The notes under the pieces: generated by a model | The model's database searches: none | The model's input: only the letters and a program-made list of their open reading frames with translations | What the model was told of the DNA's origin: nothing | Translations under genes and position numbers: made by a program | Shown: positions 1 to 7,422 of the stretch, in pieces | Layout of the letters: every line of letters starts with the position of its first letter | Position numbering within the stretch: the first letter of the stretch is position 1 | Assembly (NCBI GenBank): GCA_025454835.1 | Contig: JALONQ010000020.1 | Location: 1 to 48,221 of the forward strand | Direction of reading: 5' to 3' | Source: Bacteroidota bacterium | GTDB taxonomy: Bacteria > Bacteroidota > Ignavibacteria > UBA10030 | DNA length: 48,221 bases

Positions 1-8
1 GGGATTCG

Positions 9-60
9 CAAATCGGCAGCGGACTTAGCTTCACTTCGTTCGTTACATCCGGCCGATTTG
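9..60. repeat. 9-bp inverted repeat at window start
   Basis: CAAATCGGC at 9-17 is the exact reverse complement of GCCGATTTG at 52-60, separated by 34 bases. It could be an RNA stem at the end of a gene lying to the left of the window. No function can be assigned. Confidence 0.4.
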
Positions 61-96
61 GAAGTTGGGGGTTCCCTTCGGGCGCACTTCAACCAG

Positions 97-126
97 CGGC
101 CCCCATGTGGGGCCGTTTCGTGTTCT
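97..126 (+). terminator. Rho-independent-like terminator of an upstream gene
   Basis: CGGCCCC (97-103) pairs with GGGGCCG (109-115) around a 5-base loop and is followed by TTTCGTGTTCT, a T-rich tail. It lies before the GIY-YIG reading frame, so it most likely ends a transcription unit left of the window. It also argues against the GIY-YIG gene starting as early as base 58. Confidence 0.5.
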
Positions 127-135
127 GGAGGGGGC

Positions 136-318
136 ACGTGGAGTGTGTACGCGCTGGAAGGTGACATCGGTGCCTTCCTTTACGTCGGGATGTCAGAGGA
201 CGTGCCAGGCCGTTTCAGAGATCACAAAAAGGGGAAGGTCCATTCCACGAAGGGACATCGACCTCTGAAGCTGGCGTATGTTGAGTTCGTCGGCCTGTTC
301 GGAAAGACTCGGCGTTGA
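136..318 (+). pseudogene. GIY-YIG endonuclease-like remnant (truncated)
   Basis: The reading frame encodes a recognisable GIY-YIG N-terminal half: SVY, then LYVGMSED, the arginine helix ending FRDH, a KGKVHSTKGHRP loop and the KLAYVEF strand. This is the small stand-alone type (UvrC N-terminal-like, about 80-95 aa) whose role is generally unknown. Two defects are visible. The expected initiator codon before WSVY is ACG at 136-138, directly behind a GGAGGGGG ribosome-site-like stretch at 127-134. A TGA at 316-318 cuts the protein before the helix with the catalytic glutamate; the same frame beyond it continues GARRRGQN, resembling the ARRRE-type tail of the family. Either ACG works as a rare start in a truncated protein, or the gene is dead. 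I favour a pseudogene. Confidence 0.55.
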
Positions 319-451
319 GGCGCAAGAAGGCGAGGTCAGAACATTCCGCACAGTATGCTGACACGATCTCGAACGCCGAACCGGGAAGATCGGAGAGGAA
401 TCGCCCTTCTGGTCGCTAGGTGCGGCCGGAGCAATGAAGTACCGAATTCTC

Positions 452-480
452 TTGCATGCTACGTGTAGAGGTCGTATCTT
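452..480 (+). promoter_or_regulatory. Candidate promoter of the cold-shock gene
   Basis: TTGCAT (452-457) and TATCTT (475-480) are spaced by exactly 17 bases. Transcription from about 487 would give a leader of about 175 nt before the cold-shock start at 664. Cold-shock mRNAs often have long, structured, temperature-responsive leaders, so the distance is plausible. The rest of the 319-663 gap holds no convincing gene. Confidence 0.4.
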
Positions 481-663
481 ATACCTGTCACGATACACCG
501 CTGTTCTCGCAGTTCCTCCGCTGTTGAGTCCCTCGATCGGTTCCTTTGGTTCCTTCCCGGGCTTCCTCAAACGCAGGATCAGCCGAAAGGCTTGACGAAG
601 ATCAGTTTGGCGAAAATCGCCTCGGGTTCGGACATACCATTTCCATCTTCAAGGAGTAGCAGT

Positions 664-864
664 ATGGAACAAGGAACCGTTAAATGGTTCAACGCCTCAA
701 AGGGCTTCGGATTCATCTCCAGGTCCAATGGCGCGGACGTATTCGTTCACTACCGGAACATCGTCGGTGACGGCTATAAGTCGCTCAACGACGGGGACAA
801 TGTCCAGTTCACAGTGACCGATGGTCCCAAGGGGCCCGCAGCCGAGTCAGTCGAAAAGGTCTGA
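664..864 (+). CDS. Cold-shock domain protein (CspA family)
   Basis: A 66-residue single cold-shock domain protein, the normal size for the family. It binds single-stranded RNA and DNA and acts as an RNA chaperone in the cytoplasm. The N-terminus reads [18 protein letters not shown], containing the RNP1 motif KGFGFI at residues 13-18, and RNP2 is VFVHY at 26-30. The domain ends with the usual [10 protein letters not shown]. The ATG at 664 is chosen because AAGGAG (651-656) sits seven bases upstream and the protein then begins exactly at the domain; longer in-frame extensions to 592 have no ribosome site. A candidate promoter lies about 185 bases upstream and a strong terminator follows, so the gene is probably a monocistronic unit. 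Confidence 0.95.
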   Translation: MEQGTVKWFNASKGFGFISRSNGADVFVHYRNIVGDGYKSLNDGDNVQFTVTDGPKGPAAESVEKV

Positions 865-884
865 CGATCGTTGCTGTCCAACGC

Positions 885-917
885 AAAACCCTCGCTTCGG
901 CGAGGGTTTTGTGTTTT
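885..917 (+). terminator. Rho-independent terminator after the cold-shock gene
   Basis: AAAACCCTCGC (885-895) and GCGAGGGTTTT (900-910) form a perfect 11-bp stem with a TTCG tetraloop, followed by GTGTTTT. It lies 20 bases after the cold-shock stop codon. The A-run on the left arm means it could also work for leftward transcription. Confidence 0.9.
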
Positions 918-1099
918 CACCCACTTCGATCGCCTTGCTTCCCTCCCACCAAGCCCCCGAAAAAGCCTTCAGAAGGGAATCCCGCCACAACAATGTCTGC
1001 AAAGGGCCGGTCTTTCCAGTGCTTTGACGTTGCGAACGCTGCACACAAGTTGTCCAATGAACGCTGCGGTCGCTGCGCGAAACATCTTGTTTGCAACTG

Positions 1100-1552
1100 C
1101 TACGCAGGCTCGACAACAACCGCCGTGCCGTAGCACAGAACTTCCGTTACTCCATCCATCACTTCATTCGCATCGTATCGCACGCCGATCACGGCGTTCG
1201 CTCCCATCCGCTCCGCGTGCTGCGCCATCTGCCGGAAAGCCTGCAGGCGCGTCTCCTCACATAATTCCGTGAAGAGAGTAATATCGCCGCCGACGATCGT
1301 CTGCAGCCCAGCCCCGATCGTCCCGAAGATCGACCGCGACCGCACGGTGATGCCGCGGATGATTCCCATCGACCGCACGATACGATAGCCGTCGATGGTG
1401 AAAGCTGTCGTCGTCATCCGCTCGATGCCCTTGGGTTCGAACACCTTTTGCCGCTCCTTCGTGTCGAGTTTGCTGAAGCACGTCCGGCAGATCTCCTCGC
1501 TCACGAAGTAGTACTCTGAAGGATATTCATCGCCGCAATGCCCGCATCGCAT
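1100..1552 (-). CDS. YbjQ/UPF0145-like protein with N-terminal zinc ribbon
   Basis: A 150-residue protein. The C-terminal two thirds match the YbjQ (heavy-metal-binding-domain, UPF0145) family: a strand beginning YRIVRSMGIIRGITVRSRS, then GLQTIVGGDI, a helix with ARM-like QMAQHAERMGANAVIGVRYD and a closing CYGTAVVVE strand. YbjQ proteins form pentameric rings of unknown function. Residues 1-30 add a CGHC...CRTC pair typical of a small zinc ribbon, which the common family members lack. The ATG at 1552 is used because GGGAGGTG lies just three bases upstream on the minus strand; a longer frame to 1594 would bury that site. It is transcribed away from the GbsR-like regulator and converges on the cold-shock gene. 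The zinc-ribbon head suggests a protein or nucleic-acid contact, which is inference. Confidence 0.85.
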   Translation of the reverse strand: MRCGHCGDEYPSEYYFVSEEICRTCFSKLDTKERQKVFEPKGIERMTTTAFTIDGYRIVRSMGIIRGITVRSRSIFGTIGAGLQTIVGGDITLFTELCEETRLQAFRQMAQHAERMGANAVIGVRYDANEVMDGVTEVLCYGTAVVVEPA

Positions 1553-1667
1553 GGTCACCTCCCGAAGATGTCCACCACAAGGTACGAGGTTCACGCAACG
1601 AATCCAGCCCCGCCCACATTCCTATCCACGCATTCTCGTTCCTGCGAATCCGGCCGATCGACAATCA

Positions 1668-1703
1668 TTTCAGTCTTGACTGAAACTTCTAGAAATTGTA
1701 TTC
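1668..1703 (+). promoter_or_regulatory. Palindromic candidate operator and promoter of the GbsR/MarR operon
   Basis: TTTCAGTC (1668-1675) and GACTGAAA (1678-1685) are perfect inverted arms with a 2-base spacer. The -35-like TTGACT (1676-1681) lies inside the palindrome, and an AT-rich TTGTATT (1696-1702) is near -10 distance. A second palindrome TTCTAGAA (1687-1694) follows directly. A dimeric MarR/GbsR protein binding here would block the promoter of its own gene, 70 bases downstream, implying autoregulation of the whole operon. The binding protein is inferred from position. Confidence 0.55.
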
Positions 1704-1737
1704 CGTAGGTTTCAGGGAAACGACCACCTGACGACGT

Positions 1738-2214
1738 ATGCGCATGAACGAGGTGCTACGCTTCTCTGAGGATCTGGGCGTGATCATGGAACGCGCCGGG
1801 ATCCCCCGCATTGCCGGAAAGATCTTTGGACTCCTGCTTGTCTCCCCCGAGCCATATTTGGCGGCCGAAGAGATCTCTGAAAGGATCAAAGCGAGCCGGG
1901 CCTCGGTCAGTACGATGACCCGGACTCTGATTCAGTCCGGATTAGTCGAAAAGGTGGGCGTCACGGGCGAGCGTCGAAACTTCTTTCGCATCAAGTCCGG
2001 AGCGACGGCGGACCTCGTTCGCCGACGTCTGGCGCTCGTTTCCGAGTTCCGCCGGACGTTCGAGGACGGACTCACCCTGGTCAAAGACCATGCGTCCCCG
2101 GCCGGTCAACGATTGCGCGAACTGGTTGAGTTCTATACGTTCTTTGAGCGGGAATTCCCCCTGCTCATTGATCGATTCACATCACGATCCATGAAGACCC
2201 GCAAGAGAGGCTGA
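1738..2214 (+). CDS. GbsR/MarR-family transcriptional regulator
   Basis: A 158-residue cytoplasmic regulator. Residues about 25-85 form a winged helix-turn-helix: KIFGLLLVSPEPYLAAEEIS, the recognition region ASRASVSTMTRTL, and a wing containing VTGERRNFFRI. This arrangement is typical of GbsR-type MarR relatives (COG1510), which often repress membrane-transport genes and respond to small ligands. The C-terminal half is helical and probably serves for dimerisation. Two starts are possible, ATG at 1738 and at 1744; neither has a clear ribosome site. It is the first gene of a six-gene operon with one base between its stop and the next start, and a perfect palindrome covers the presumed promoter. 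I infer that it represses the transporter genes that follow; the ligand is unknown. Confidence 0.85.
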   Translation: MRMNEVLRFSEDLGVIMERAGIPRIAGKIFGLLLVSPEPYLAAEEISERIKASRASVSTMTRTLIQSGLVEKVGVTGERRNFFRIKSGATADLVRRRLALVSEFRRTFEDGLTLVKDHASPAGQRLRELVEFYTFFEREFPLLIDRFTSRSMKTRKRG

Positions 2215-2215
2215 T

Positions 2216-2974
2216 ATGTCGACTCGCCTTCTGCTACGATCGACACTGTGGTGGCTTGTGGCCTCTGCATCGCTGACGGCACAGACGGCGGAGCAGATCG
2301 TCCGTCGGTCGGAAGACCTGCTCAAGGGCAAGTCTTCCCGCGGCACGTTCTCCATGACGATCAAAACCCCGGACTACGCTCGCACCATGCAGATGGACAG
2401 TTGGTGGGTCGGCGACGAGAAGGCGCTTATCGTCGTCACCGCGCCCCGCCGAGAAGCCGGCAACAAGACGCTCAAGATCCGCAACGAACTCTGGATGTAT
2501 CTCCGGAATACTGAGACGACCATCAAGGTCCCTCCGTCGATGATGCTCCAATCCTGGAACGGGTCCGACTTCACGAATGATGACCTCGTCCGCGAATCGA
2601 GCCTGATCGACGACTACACGATGCGGATCGTGACGCGCGATTCCGTGGCCGGCGCTTCGACCTGGCAGCTCGAACTGATCCCGAAGCCTGACGCGCCCGT
2701 CGTCTGGGGACGCATCCTCTACTGGGTCCGCGTGGCCGACTACCTGCCAGCACGGGCGGAATACTTTGATGAACGCGGCGTCCGGACCCGCACCATGACC
2801 TTCGACAACTTCCGACGATTGGGGGGGCGGCTCATCCCCGCCCGGCAGAGCATCGTCAACGAATTGAAACCGGGACACCGCACGACCTTTGAATACATCA
2901 GCGTCGAGTTCGATGTCGCGATCAGCGACCGGATCTTCTCATTCCGCGAGCTTGAGAAAGGAACGACGCGGTGA
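2216..2974 (+). CDS. LolA-like outer-membrane lipoprotein-sorting family protein
   Basis: A 252-residue exported protein. Residues 1-22 are a signal peptide (MSTRLLLRSTLWWLVASASL, cut near TAQ). The mature part belongs to the LolA-like/LppX fold group (COG2834): GKSSRGTFSMTI, the DSWWVGDEKALIVV strand, KTLKIRNELWMYLRNTETTIKVPPSMML, then a repeated strand pattern ending with ISVEFDVAISDRIFSF. Proteins of this group bind a lipid or lipid anchor in a half-barrel in the periplasm. AGAGAGG (2204-2210) five bases before ATG supports the start. Its stop overlaps the next permease by GTGA. Next to FtsX permeases and a LolD-type ATPase, the likely job is to receive a lipophilic substrate from the ABC complex and pass it towards the outer membrane. 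It is not close enough to true LolA to name it so. Confidence 0.8.
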   Translation: MSTRLLLRSTLWWLVASASLTAQTAEQIVRRSEDLLKGKSSRGTFSMTIKTPDYARTMQMDSWWVGDEKALIVVTAPRREAGNKTLKIRNELWMYLRNTETTIKVPPSMMLQSWNGSDFTNDDLVRESSLIDDYTMRIVTRDSVAGASTWQLELIPKPDAPVVWGRILYWVRVADYLPARAEYFDERGVRTRTMTFDNFRRLGGRLIPARQSIVNELKPGHRTTFEYISVEFDVAISDRIFSFRELEKGTTR

Positions 2975-4209
2975 AACTCCTGCTGAAGCTGGCTTGGCGT
3001 AACATCTGGCGAAATCGACGGCGGTCGATCCTGACGATCCTGGCCGTGATCTTCGCGTCGTTCCTGTCACTGCTCCAGCGCGGCCTGGCGACAGGTACGT
3101 GGGAGGTCAACGTCCGGAATACTGTGGAGATGGTTGCCGGGTACCTCCAGGTGCAGCGCACGGGCTACCAGGACAATCCTTCTCTGACGAAGAGCCTCGC
3201 ATATCCGGCGACTCTCCGATCGATCCTGCAACAGACGGACGGGGTCTCGGGATTCGCGCCCCGCATTCAGGGCGATGGTCTTGTCAGCTTTCGAGATCGC
3301 TCGTCCGGCGTCTTGCTGATGGGCCTTGATCCCGAGGCCGAACAGCGGGTCTCGCGCTTCCATCGCCGGGTGATCGAAGGCCGGTATCTTTCCACGGGCG
3401 CACAGGATGAGGTCGTCGTCGGGACGACATTGCTGACGAATCTCGGCGCCCGCGTCGGCGATACGATCGTCGTGCTGGCGCAGGGCTACGACGGCGTCCT
3501 GGGCAATCTGAAGTTCCGCGTCGTCGGCAGTATTCGCATGGGGGTCCAGAGCTTCGATGCGGGCACCATCCTCATGACCGTCGGCGCCGCCCAGGAATTG
3601 CTGGCGATGGAAGGACGCGTGAGCGTGGTGGCGATCTCCATCGACGACCTGAACGAGCTGGAGGAGGTCCGTACGCGTCTCCAAGGCGGCATCGACTCGG
3701 CACCGATCGGCCAGACGTCGGTCCTCACGTGGGACGAGGTCATGCCCGACCTGGCGCAGGCGATGGCCTTCGACCGTATCGGCGACTACTTCTTCATGGT
3801 CGTCCTGATCGTCATCGTCACCTTCGGCATCCTGAATACCGTCCTCATGTCGGTGACCGAGCGCTTTCGCGAATTCGGCGTCTCGCTCGCCGTCGGGATG
3901 CGCCCGTTCCAGCTCGTGGTCCAGGTGCTCGTCGAGTCGTTCTACATGATCGCGATCGGCATTGTCACCGGCAGTTCTCTGGGCTACGCCATCAATGCGT
4001 ACGTCAAGGCGCACCCGATCATCTTCTCGGGGGATTTCGAGGATATCTACGCTCAGTACGGATTCCTGCCGCAGATGGTAGGATCGACGGAACTCTGGGT
4101 CCTGGGACAGGTGGTGGCCGTGATCGCTGTCGCCTCTCTCCTCTCCCTCATCTATCCCCTGTATCGGGTGGCTCGACTCGAGCCGTTGAAAGGGATCCGA
4201 CACACATGA
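2971..4209 (+). CDS. FtsX/LolCE-family ABC transporter permease (first copy)
   Basis: A 412-residue inner-membrane protein of the MacB/LolE/FtsX type. It begins with LAWRNIWRNRRRS on the cytoplasmic side and a first membrane helix at about 17-35. A long periplasmic domain (about 40-265) contains the paired VGDTIVVLAQ and FRVVGSIRMGVQSFD strands of the MacB periplasmic core. Three further membrane helices follow at about 270-292, 315-345 and 372-397, with the coupling segment TERFREFGVSLAVGM between the first two. The GTG start overlaps the stop of the LolA-like gene (GTGA), and its own stop overlaps the second permease (ATGA), so the three are probably translationally coupled. Such permeases act mechanically on periplasmic or membrane-embedded substrates rather than through a classical pore. 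It is related to the following gene and likely forms a heterodimer with it, like LolC with LolE. Confidence 0.9.
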   Translation: MKLLLKLAWRNIWRNRRRSILTILAVIFASFLSLLQRGLATGTWEVNVRNTVEMVAGYLQVQRTGYQDNPSLTKSLAYPATLRSILQQTDGVSGFAPRIQGDGLVSFRDRSSGVLLMGLDPEAEQRVSRFHRRVIEGRYLSTGAQDEVVVGTTLLTNLGARVGDTIVVLAQGYDGVLGNLKFRVVGSIRMGVQSFDAGTILMTVGAAQELLAMEGRVSVVAISIDDLNELEEVRTRLQGGIDSAPIGQTSVLTWDEVMPDLAQAMAFDRIGDYFFMVVLIVIVTFGILNTVLMSVTERFREFGVSLAVGMRPFQLVVQVLVESFYMIAIGIVTGSSLGYAINAYVKAHPIIFSGDFEDIYAQYGFLPQMVGSTELWVLGQVVAVIAVASLLSLIYPLYRVARLEPLKGIRHT

Positions 4210-5423
4210 TGCTCCTCCGGCTTGCATGGCGCAACATCTGGCGGAATCGTCGCCGCTCGCTGATCATCCTGACGTCGGTCGTGGTCGGACTGATCGCCAT
4301 CGTGTTCATCGAGGCGGTCGTCCGTGGGTTCATGCGACAATCGCTCGACAATCAACTCGGCACGCACACGGCGCATATTCAGGTCCATCGCATGGGATAC
4401 CACGACAACCCCGCCATCGACCGGTTCATCGCCCGGCCCGAGGTCGTGGATGCGGCCCTGGCCGCCGATGCGCGCATCGCCGCGTCGTCCCGCCGAGTTC
4501 TTGCCACCGGCCTCCTGAGCAGCGCCCGCAACTCGTCCGGCATCATGCTCGTGGGGATCGAACCGGAACGTGAAGCCCGGGTCACGATCATCCAGCGCTC
4601 GATCGTGGCCGGTCGCAACCTGGGCCTCGAACCGCGCGAGATCCTCATCAGCGAGCGGATGTCGAGAACGCTCGACGTCGGGCTGGGCGACAAGGTGGTT
4701 GCGATGTCGTCCACGCGCGAAGGTAAGGTCGGATCCGAGCTGTTCCGGGTCGTCGGGCTCTTCCGCACCTCGATCATGGAATTCGACCGGGTGCATGCCT
4801 ACATCCCCCACGCCACGGCTCAGTCGCTGATCGGGGCTGGCGCGGAAGCCGCCGAGTTCGCCATGGTGCTCCACGCAACCACGGACCTGAACGCCGTCCG
4901 TGATTCGCTCCGCGTCGTCCTCGGTCCGGAATATGAAGTGCAGTCGTATGAGGACCTGATCCCCACGATGGCCGCCATGGTCGAATTGACCGAGCGGTCG
5001 ATGATCATCTACTACGTCATCCTGGGCCTGGCCATGATCTTCGGGATCATCAACACGATGATGATGTCGGTCTACGAACGGATCCGGGAATTGGGCGTGC
5101 TGAAAGCGGTGGGCATGCAGGACCGTATGCTCTTCTGGATGGTCTTGCTCGAGGCGGCGATGCTGGGGACGGTGGGCACCTCCGTGGGTCTCGTGCTCGG
5201 GAACGCGCTGAACGCATGGATCGCCGTGTCGGGACTGAACTTCTCCTGGTTCTCCGAAGGCCTGTCATCTTGGGGTACCGGAGCGATCATCTATCCCGTG
5301 CTCGATCCACTCGGCTCCGTCCGGGGCGGTCTGCTGATCGTTGCGATGTGTGTGCTGGCCGCGCTCCAACCGGCGTTGAAGGCGGTACGTCTGCACCCCA
5401 TGGACGCCATCCGGCATCTTTGA
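4206..5423 (+). CDS. FtsX/LolCE-family ABC transporter permease (second copy)
   Basis: A 405-residue paralogue of the preceding gene with the same architecture: MMLLRLAWRNIWRNRRRS, one N-terminal membrane helix (about 20-40), a periplasmic MacB-core domain with VGLGDKVVAM and LFRVVGLFRTSIMEFD, and three C-terminal membrane helices with the coupling motif YERIRELGVLKAVGM. Start: ATG at 4206 overlaps the previous stop by ATGA; the open frame extends upstream to 3729 only by chance read-through. The duplicated permease fits a heterodimeric Lol-type transporter. The 16-base gap to the ATPase gene keeps all three parts in one operon. The periplasmic domains of the two copies are clearly divergent, suggesting each has its own contact surface. 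Confidence 0.9.
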   Translation: MMLLRLAWRNIWRNRRRSLIILTSVVVGLIAIVFIEAVVRGFMRQSLDNQLGTHTAHIQVHRMGYHDNPAIDRFIARPEVVDAALAADARIAASSRRVLATGLLSSARNSSGIMLVGIEPEREARVTIIQRSIVAGRNLGLEPREILISERMSRTLDVGLGDKVVAMSSTREGKVGSELFRVVGLFRTSIMEFDRVHAYIPHATAQSLIGAGAEAAEFAMVLHATTDLNAVRDSLRVVLGPEYEVQSYEDLIPTMAAMVELTERSMIIYYVILGLAMIFGIINTMMMSVYERIRELGVLKAVGMQDRMLFWMVLLEAAMLGTVGTSVGLVLGNALNAWIAVSGLNFSWFSEGLSSWGTGAIIYPVLDPLGSVRGGLLIVAMCVLAALQPALKAVRLHPMDAIRHL

Positions 5424-5439
5424 TGAACGAGGCCTCACC

Positions 5440-6138
5440 ATGACCATCCCGATCCTGCAAGCGGAAGCGCTTGAAAAGACCTATCACGACAACGGCGTCC
5501 CCGTCCGGGCGCTCGTGCCGATCGATGTCGCATTCGACCAGGGTGAGTTCACGGTCATCGCCGGTCCCTCGGGTTCGGGCAAGACCACGCTCTTGAACCT
5601 TCTGGGGGCGCTCGACGCGCCGACGGGGGGGCGCGTGCTCTTCAACGGAAGGCCGCTCGAAGGGCTCAGCAAGACCGAGCTCTCGAAGCTGCGCCTGCAC
5701 CAGTTCGGATTCATCTTTCAGGCGTATAACCTCATACCGGTATTCACGGCCGTCGAGAACATCGAATTCGTCCTGACGCTGCAAGGCGTCGCCGAACGGG
5801 ACCGCCGCCGCCGGGCGCTCGAAGTGATGAAGGAACTGGACATCGAAGCGCTCGCTCACAAGCGGCCGAACCAGATGAGCGGCGGACAGCAACAGCGCGT
5901 CGCGATCGGGCGGGCCATCGCCACCAACCCGGCGATCATCTTGGCCGACGAACCCACCGCCAATTTGGATTCGGCCACCGGCGGGGTGTTGCTCGACCTG
6001 ATGACCCACATGAATCAGGAGCACGGCATCACGTTCCTTTTCTCATCGCACGATCCGCAGGTGATCGAACGCGGCCGCCGGGTCATACGTCTCCACGACG
6101 GCCGGATCGAGCGGGACGACCGTCGCCCCGGCGCCTGA
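5440..6138 (+). CDS. LolD/MacB-type ABC transporter ATPase
   Basis: A 232-residue cytoplasmic ATPase, full length for LolD/FtsE-type subunits. Walker A is GPSGSGKTT at 42-50, the Q-loop is FIFQAYNLIP near 91-100, the signature is MSGGQQQR at about 146-153, Walker B is IILADEPT at about 166-173, and the H-loop is SSHD near 203-206. All catalytic residues are intact. NLDSATGGVLLDLM matches the D-loop region of the family. A weak ACGAGG ribosome site precedes the ATG. It would power the two permeases just upstream. FtsE is excluded because no FtsX of cell-division type and no ftsX-like single permease is present; the context points to lipoprotein, lipid or hydrophobic-compound extraction from the inner membrane. 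Confidence 0.93.
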   Translation: MTIPILQAEALEKTYHDNGVPVRALVPIDVAFDQGEFTVIAGPSGSGKTTLLNLLGALDAPTGGRVLFNGRPLEGLSKTELSKLRLHQFGFIFQAYNLIPVFTAVENIEFVLTLQGVAERDRRRRALEVMKELDIEALAHKRPNQMSGGQQQRVAIGRAIATNPAIILADEPTANLDSATGGVLLDLMTHMNQEHGITFLFSSHDPQVIERGRRVIRLHDGRIERDDRRPGA

Positions 6139-6151
6139 CGGGGCAGGGTCC

Positions 6152-7285
6152 ATGCGCCGCCTCTCCGCGATCATCGCCGCCTGGCTCCTCCTTCCCTCCC
6201 TGGCCCCCGCCCAGTGGTCGCTGGACGGCTACGTCGTGACCTTTCCAATGGCGCTCCACCAACAGCCGTTGCTGGCAGGCCTGCTTGGCGCCGAGGAGCA
6301 GAGCTTCGCCGAGCTCACGCGACTCCGGCTGCGGCCGAGTGTGGAGCTATCACCCTCGACATTCGTGCGTCTGGAGTACGAACTGTCGGCTTCCTATTTC
6401 TCTTCGACCGGGGCCTTGCTGGCGCCCAGCGCATCGCGTGGCCAGGTCGCCGACCTCACATGGGACCTTCACTCCAGCGGACGCTGGACGTTCCTCCACG
6501 GCATCGACCGCTTCTTCTTGAAGACCATGGCCGGGAGCATCGACCTGACCCTGGGGCGACAGCGCATTGCCTGGGGAGCGGGACGTATTTGGAACCCGAC
6601 AGACCTGTTCAATCCGCTCAATCCGGCCAGCTTCAGCAAGATCGAAAAGGACGGCGTGGACGCTGCGACAGCGACGGTACGGCTGGGAGACTTGAGCGAC
6701 CTGACGGCGGTTTGGAACCCCCAGCGGAACGCCAGGAGCTCCGGCGGCATCCGGGCTCGCACGAACTGGGAAGGGATCGATGGGGCGGTGATGGTGGGAC
6801 GCTTCGAGGACCGTTGGGTGGTCGGCGGCGACATCACCGGAGACATCCTGGATGCCGGCGTGCGGGCTGAGGGGGTCTATGTGATGCCGGCGGTCGGTTC
6901 GGCTTTTCCGCGGATCATCGTGGGGGTCGACAATCAGTTCTCCGGCCGTTGGTACGGCATGGCCGAGTTCCTGTTCAACGGCGAGGGGTTCGACGAGGCG
7001 TCGCGCTACGAGTTGGGGCGACTGATGACGGGGCAGATCCTGCAGGTGGCGCGCCGCTATGTCATCTTCCAATCATCCTACCTCATCCATCCGCTCGTCA
7101 CGGCACAGGCTTCGTTGCTGCGGAACCTGGACGACGGAAGCGGCTTCGCGGGAGGGACGGTGTCGATCTCCCTGACCGACGAAGCGTCGTTGGCCCTCGG
7201 GGGTCAGTACACATTCGGACGTGAGCGATCGGAATACTGGTACTACCCGCGCAGCACCTATCTGCGGGCGGACCTGTTCTTCTGA
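6152..7285 (+). CDS. Outer-membrane beta-barrel protein of the Lol-like operon
   Basis: A 377-residue protein with a signal peptide at 1-20 (MRRLSAIIAAWLLLPSLAPA). The rest alternates short amphipathic strands and turns and ends in the aromatic pattern YLRADLFF, the usual C-terminal signature of outer-membrane barrels. The best landmark is GRQRIAWGAGRIWNPTDLFNP at about 135-155 followed by KIEKDGVDA, which resembles the porin-like proteins of the DUF1302/alginate-export type. It starts 13 bases after the ATPase gene, so it is the last member of the operon. I infer that it is the outer-membrane partner of the LolA-like protein and ABC complex, perhaps accepting the transported lipid or lipoprotein; the sequence alone does not show what passes through. 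Confidence 0.8.
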   Translation: MRRLSAIIAAWLLLPSLAPAQWSLDGYVVTFPMALHQQPLLAGLLGAEEQSFAELTRLRLRPSVELSPSTFVRLEYELSASYFSSTGALLAPSASRGQVADLTWDLHSSGRWTFLHGIDRFFLKTMAGSIDLTLGRQRIAWGAGRIWNPTDLFNPLNPASFSKIEKDGVDAATATVRLGDLSDLTAVWNPQRNARSSGGIRARTNWEGIDGAVMVGRFEDRWVVGGDITGDILDAGVRAEGVYVMPAVGSAFPRIIVGVDNQFSGRWYGMAEFLFNGEGFDEASRYELGRLMTGQILQVARRYVIFQSSYLIHPLVTAQASLLRNLDDGSGFAGGTVSISLTDEASLALGGQYTFGRERSEYWYYPRSTYLRADLFF

Positions 7286-7316
7286 GTCCGTGTTTTCCCG
7301 GACGCCAAGTTCTTCG

Positions 7317-7322
7317 TATATT
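7317..7322 (+). promoter_or_regulatory. Candidate -10 element of the tRNA gene
   Basis: TATATT at 7317-7322 lies 15 bases before the mature tRNA 5' end, a normal distance for a tRNA promoter. The matching -35 region is poor (TTTTCC near 7293-7298), so the call is weak. The tRNA could also be co-transcribed with the barrel gene 52 bases upstream. Confidence 0.3.
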
Positions 7323-7337
7323 GTGCGGTCGACATCT

Positions 7338-7412
7338 GCGCCCGTGGTGTAATGGATAGCACAAAGGCCTTCGGAGCCTTTTGTTCGGGTTCGAATCCTG
7401 ACGGGCGCACCA
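7338..7412 (+). tRNA. tRNA-Arg (anticodon TCG)
   Basis: A complete cloverleaf can be drawn. The acceptor stem is GCGCCCG (7338-7344) with CGGGCGC (7402-7408). The D arm is GTGT/GCAC with loop AATGGATA. The anticodon stem is AAGGC/GCCTT with loop CTTCGGA, giving anticodon TCG at 7371-7373. The T arm is TCGGG-TTCGAAT-CCTGA. A discriminator A and an encoded CCA (7410-7412) complete it. It reads CGA codons and, with A34-independent wobble, possibly other CGN codons. Confidence 0.95.
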
Positions 7413-7422
7413 CCTGCAACAG

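Noticed and set aside
993-1133. 46-codon frame with CGRCAKHLVCNC cysteine motif
   Set aside because: It has no ribosome site at a usable distance and overlaps the 3' end of the YbjQ-like gene on the other strand; its cysteines look accidental.
3729-4205. N-terminal extension of the second permease
   Set aside because: The extension lies wholly inside the first permease gene and encodes Arg/Gly-rich nonsense; the ATGA overlap at 4206 gives the proper start.
5440-6138. FtsE identity for the ATPase
   Set aside because: It is paired with two LolE-type permeases and a LolA-like protein, not with a single cell-division FtsX.
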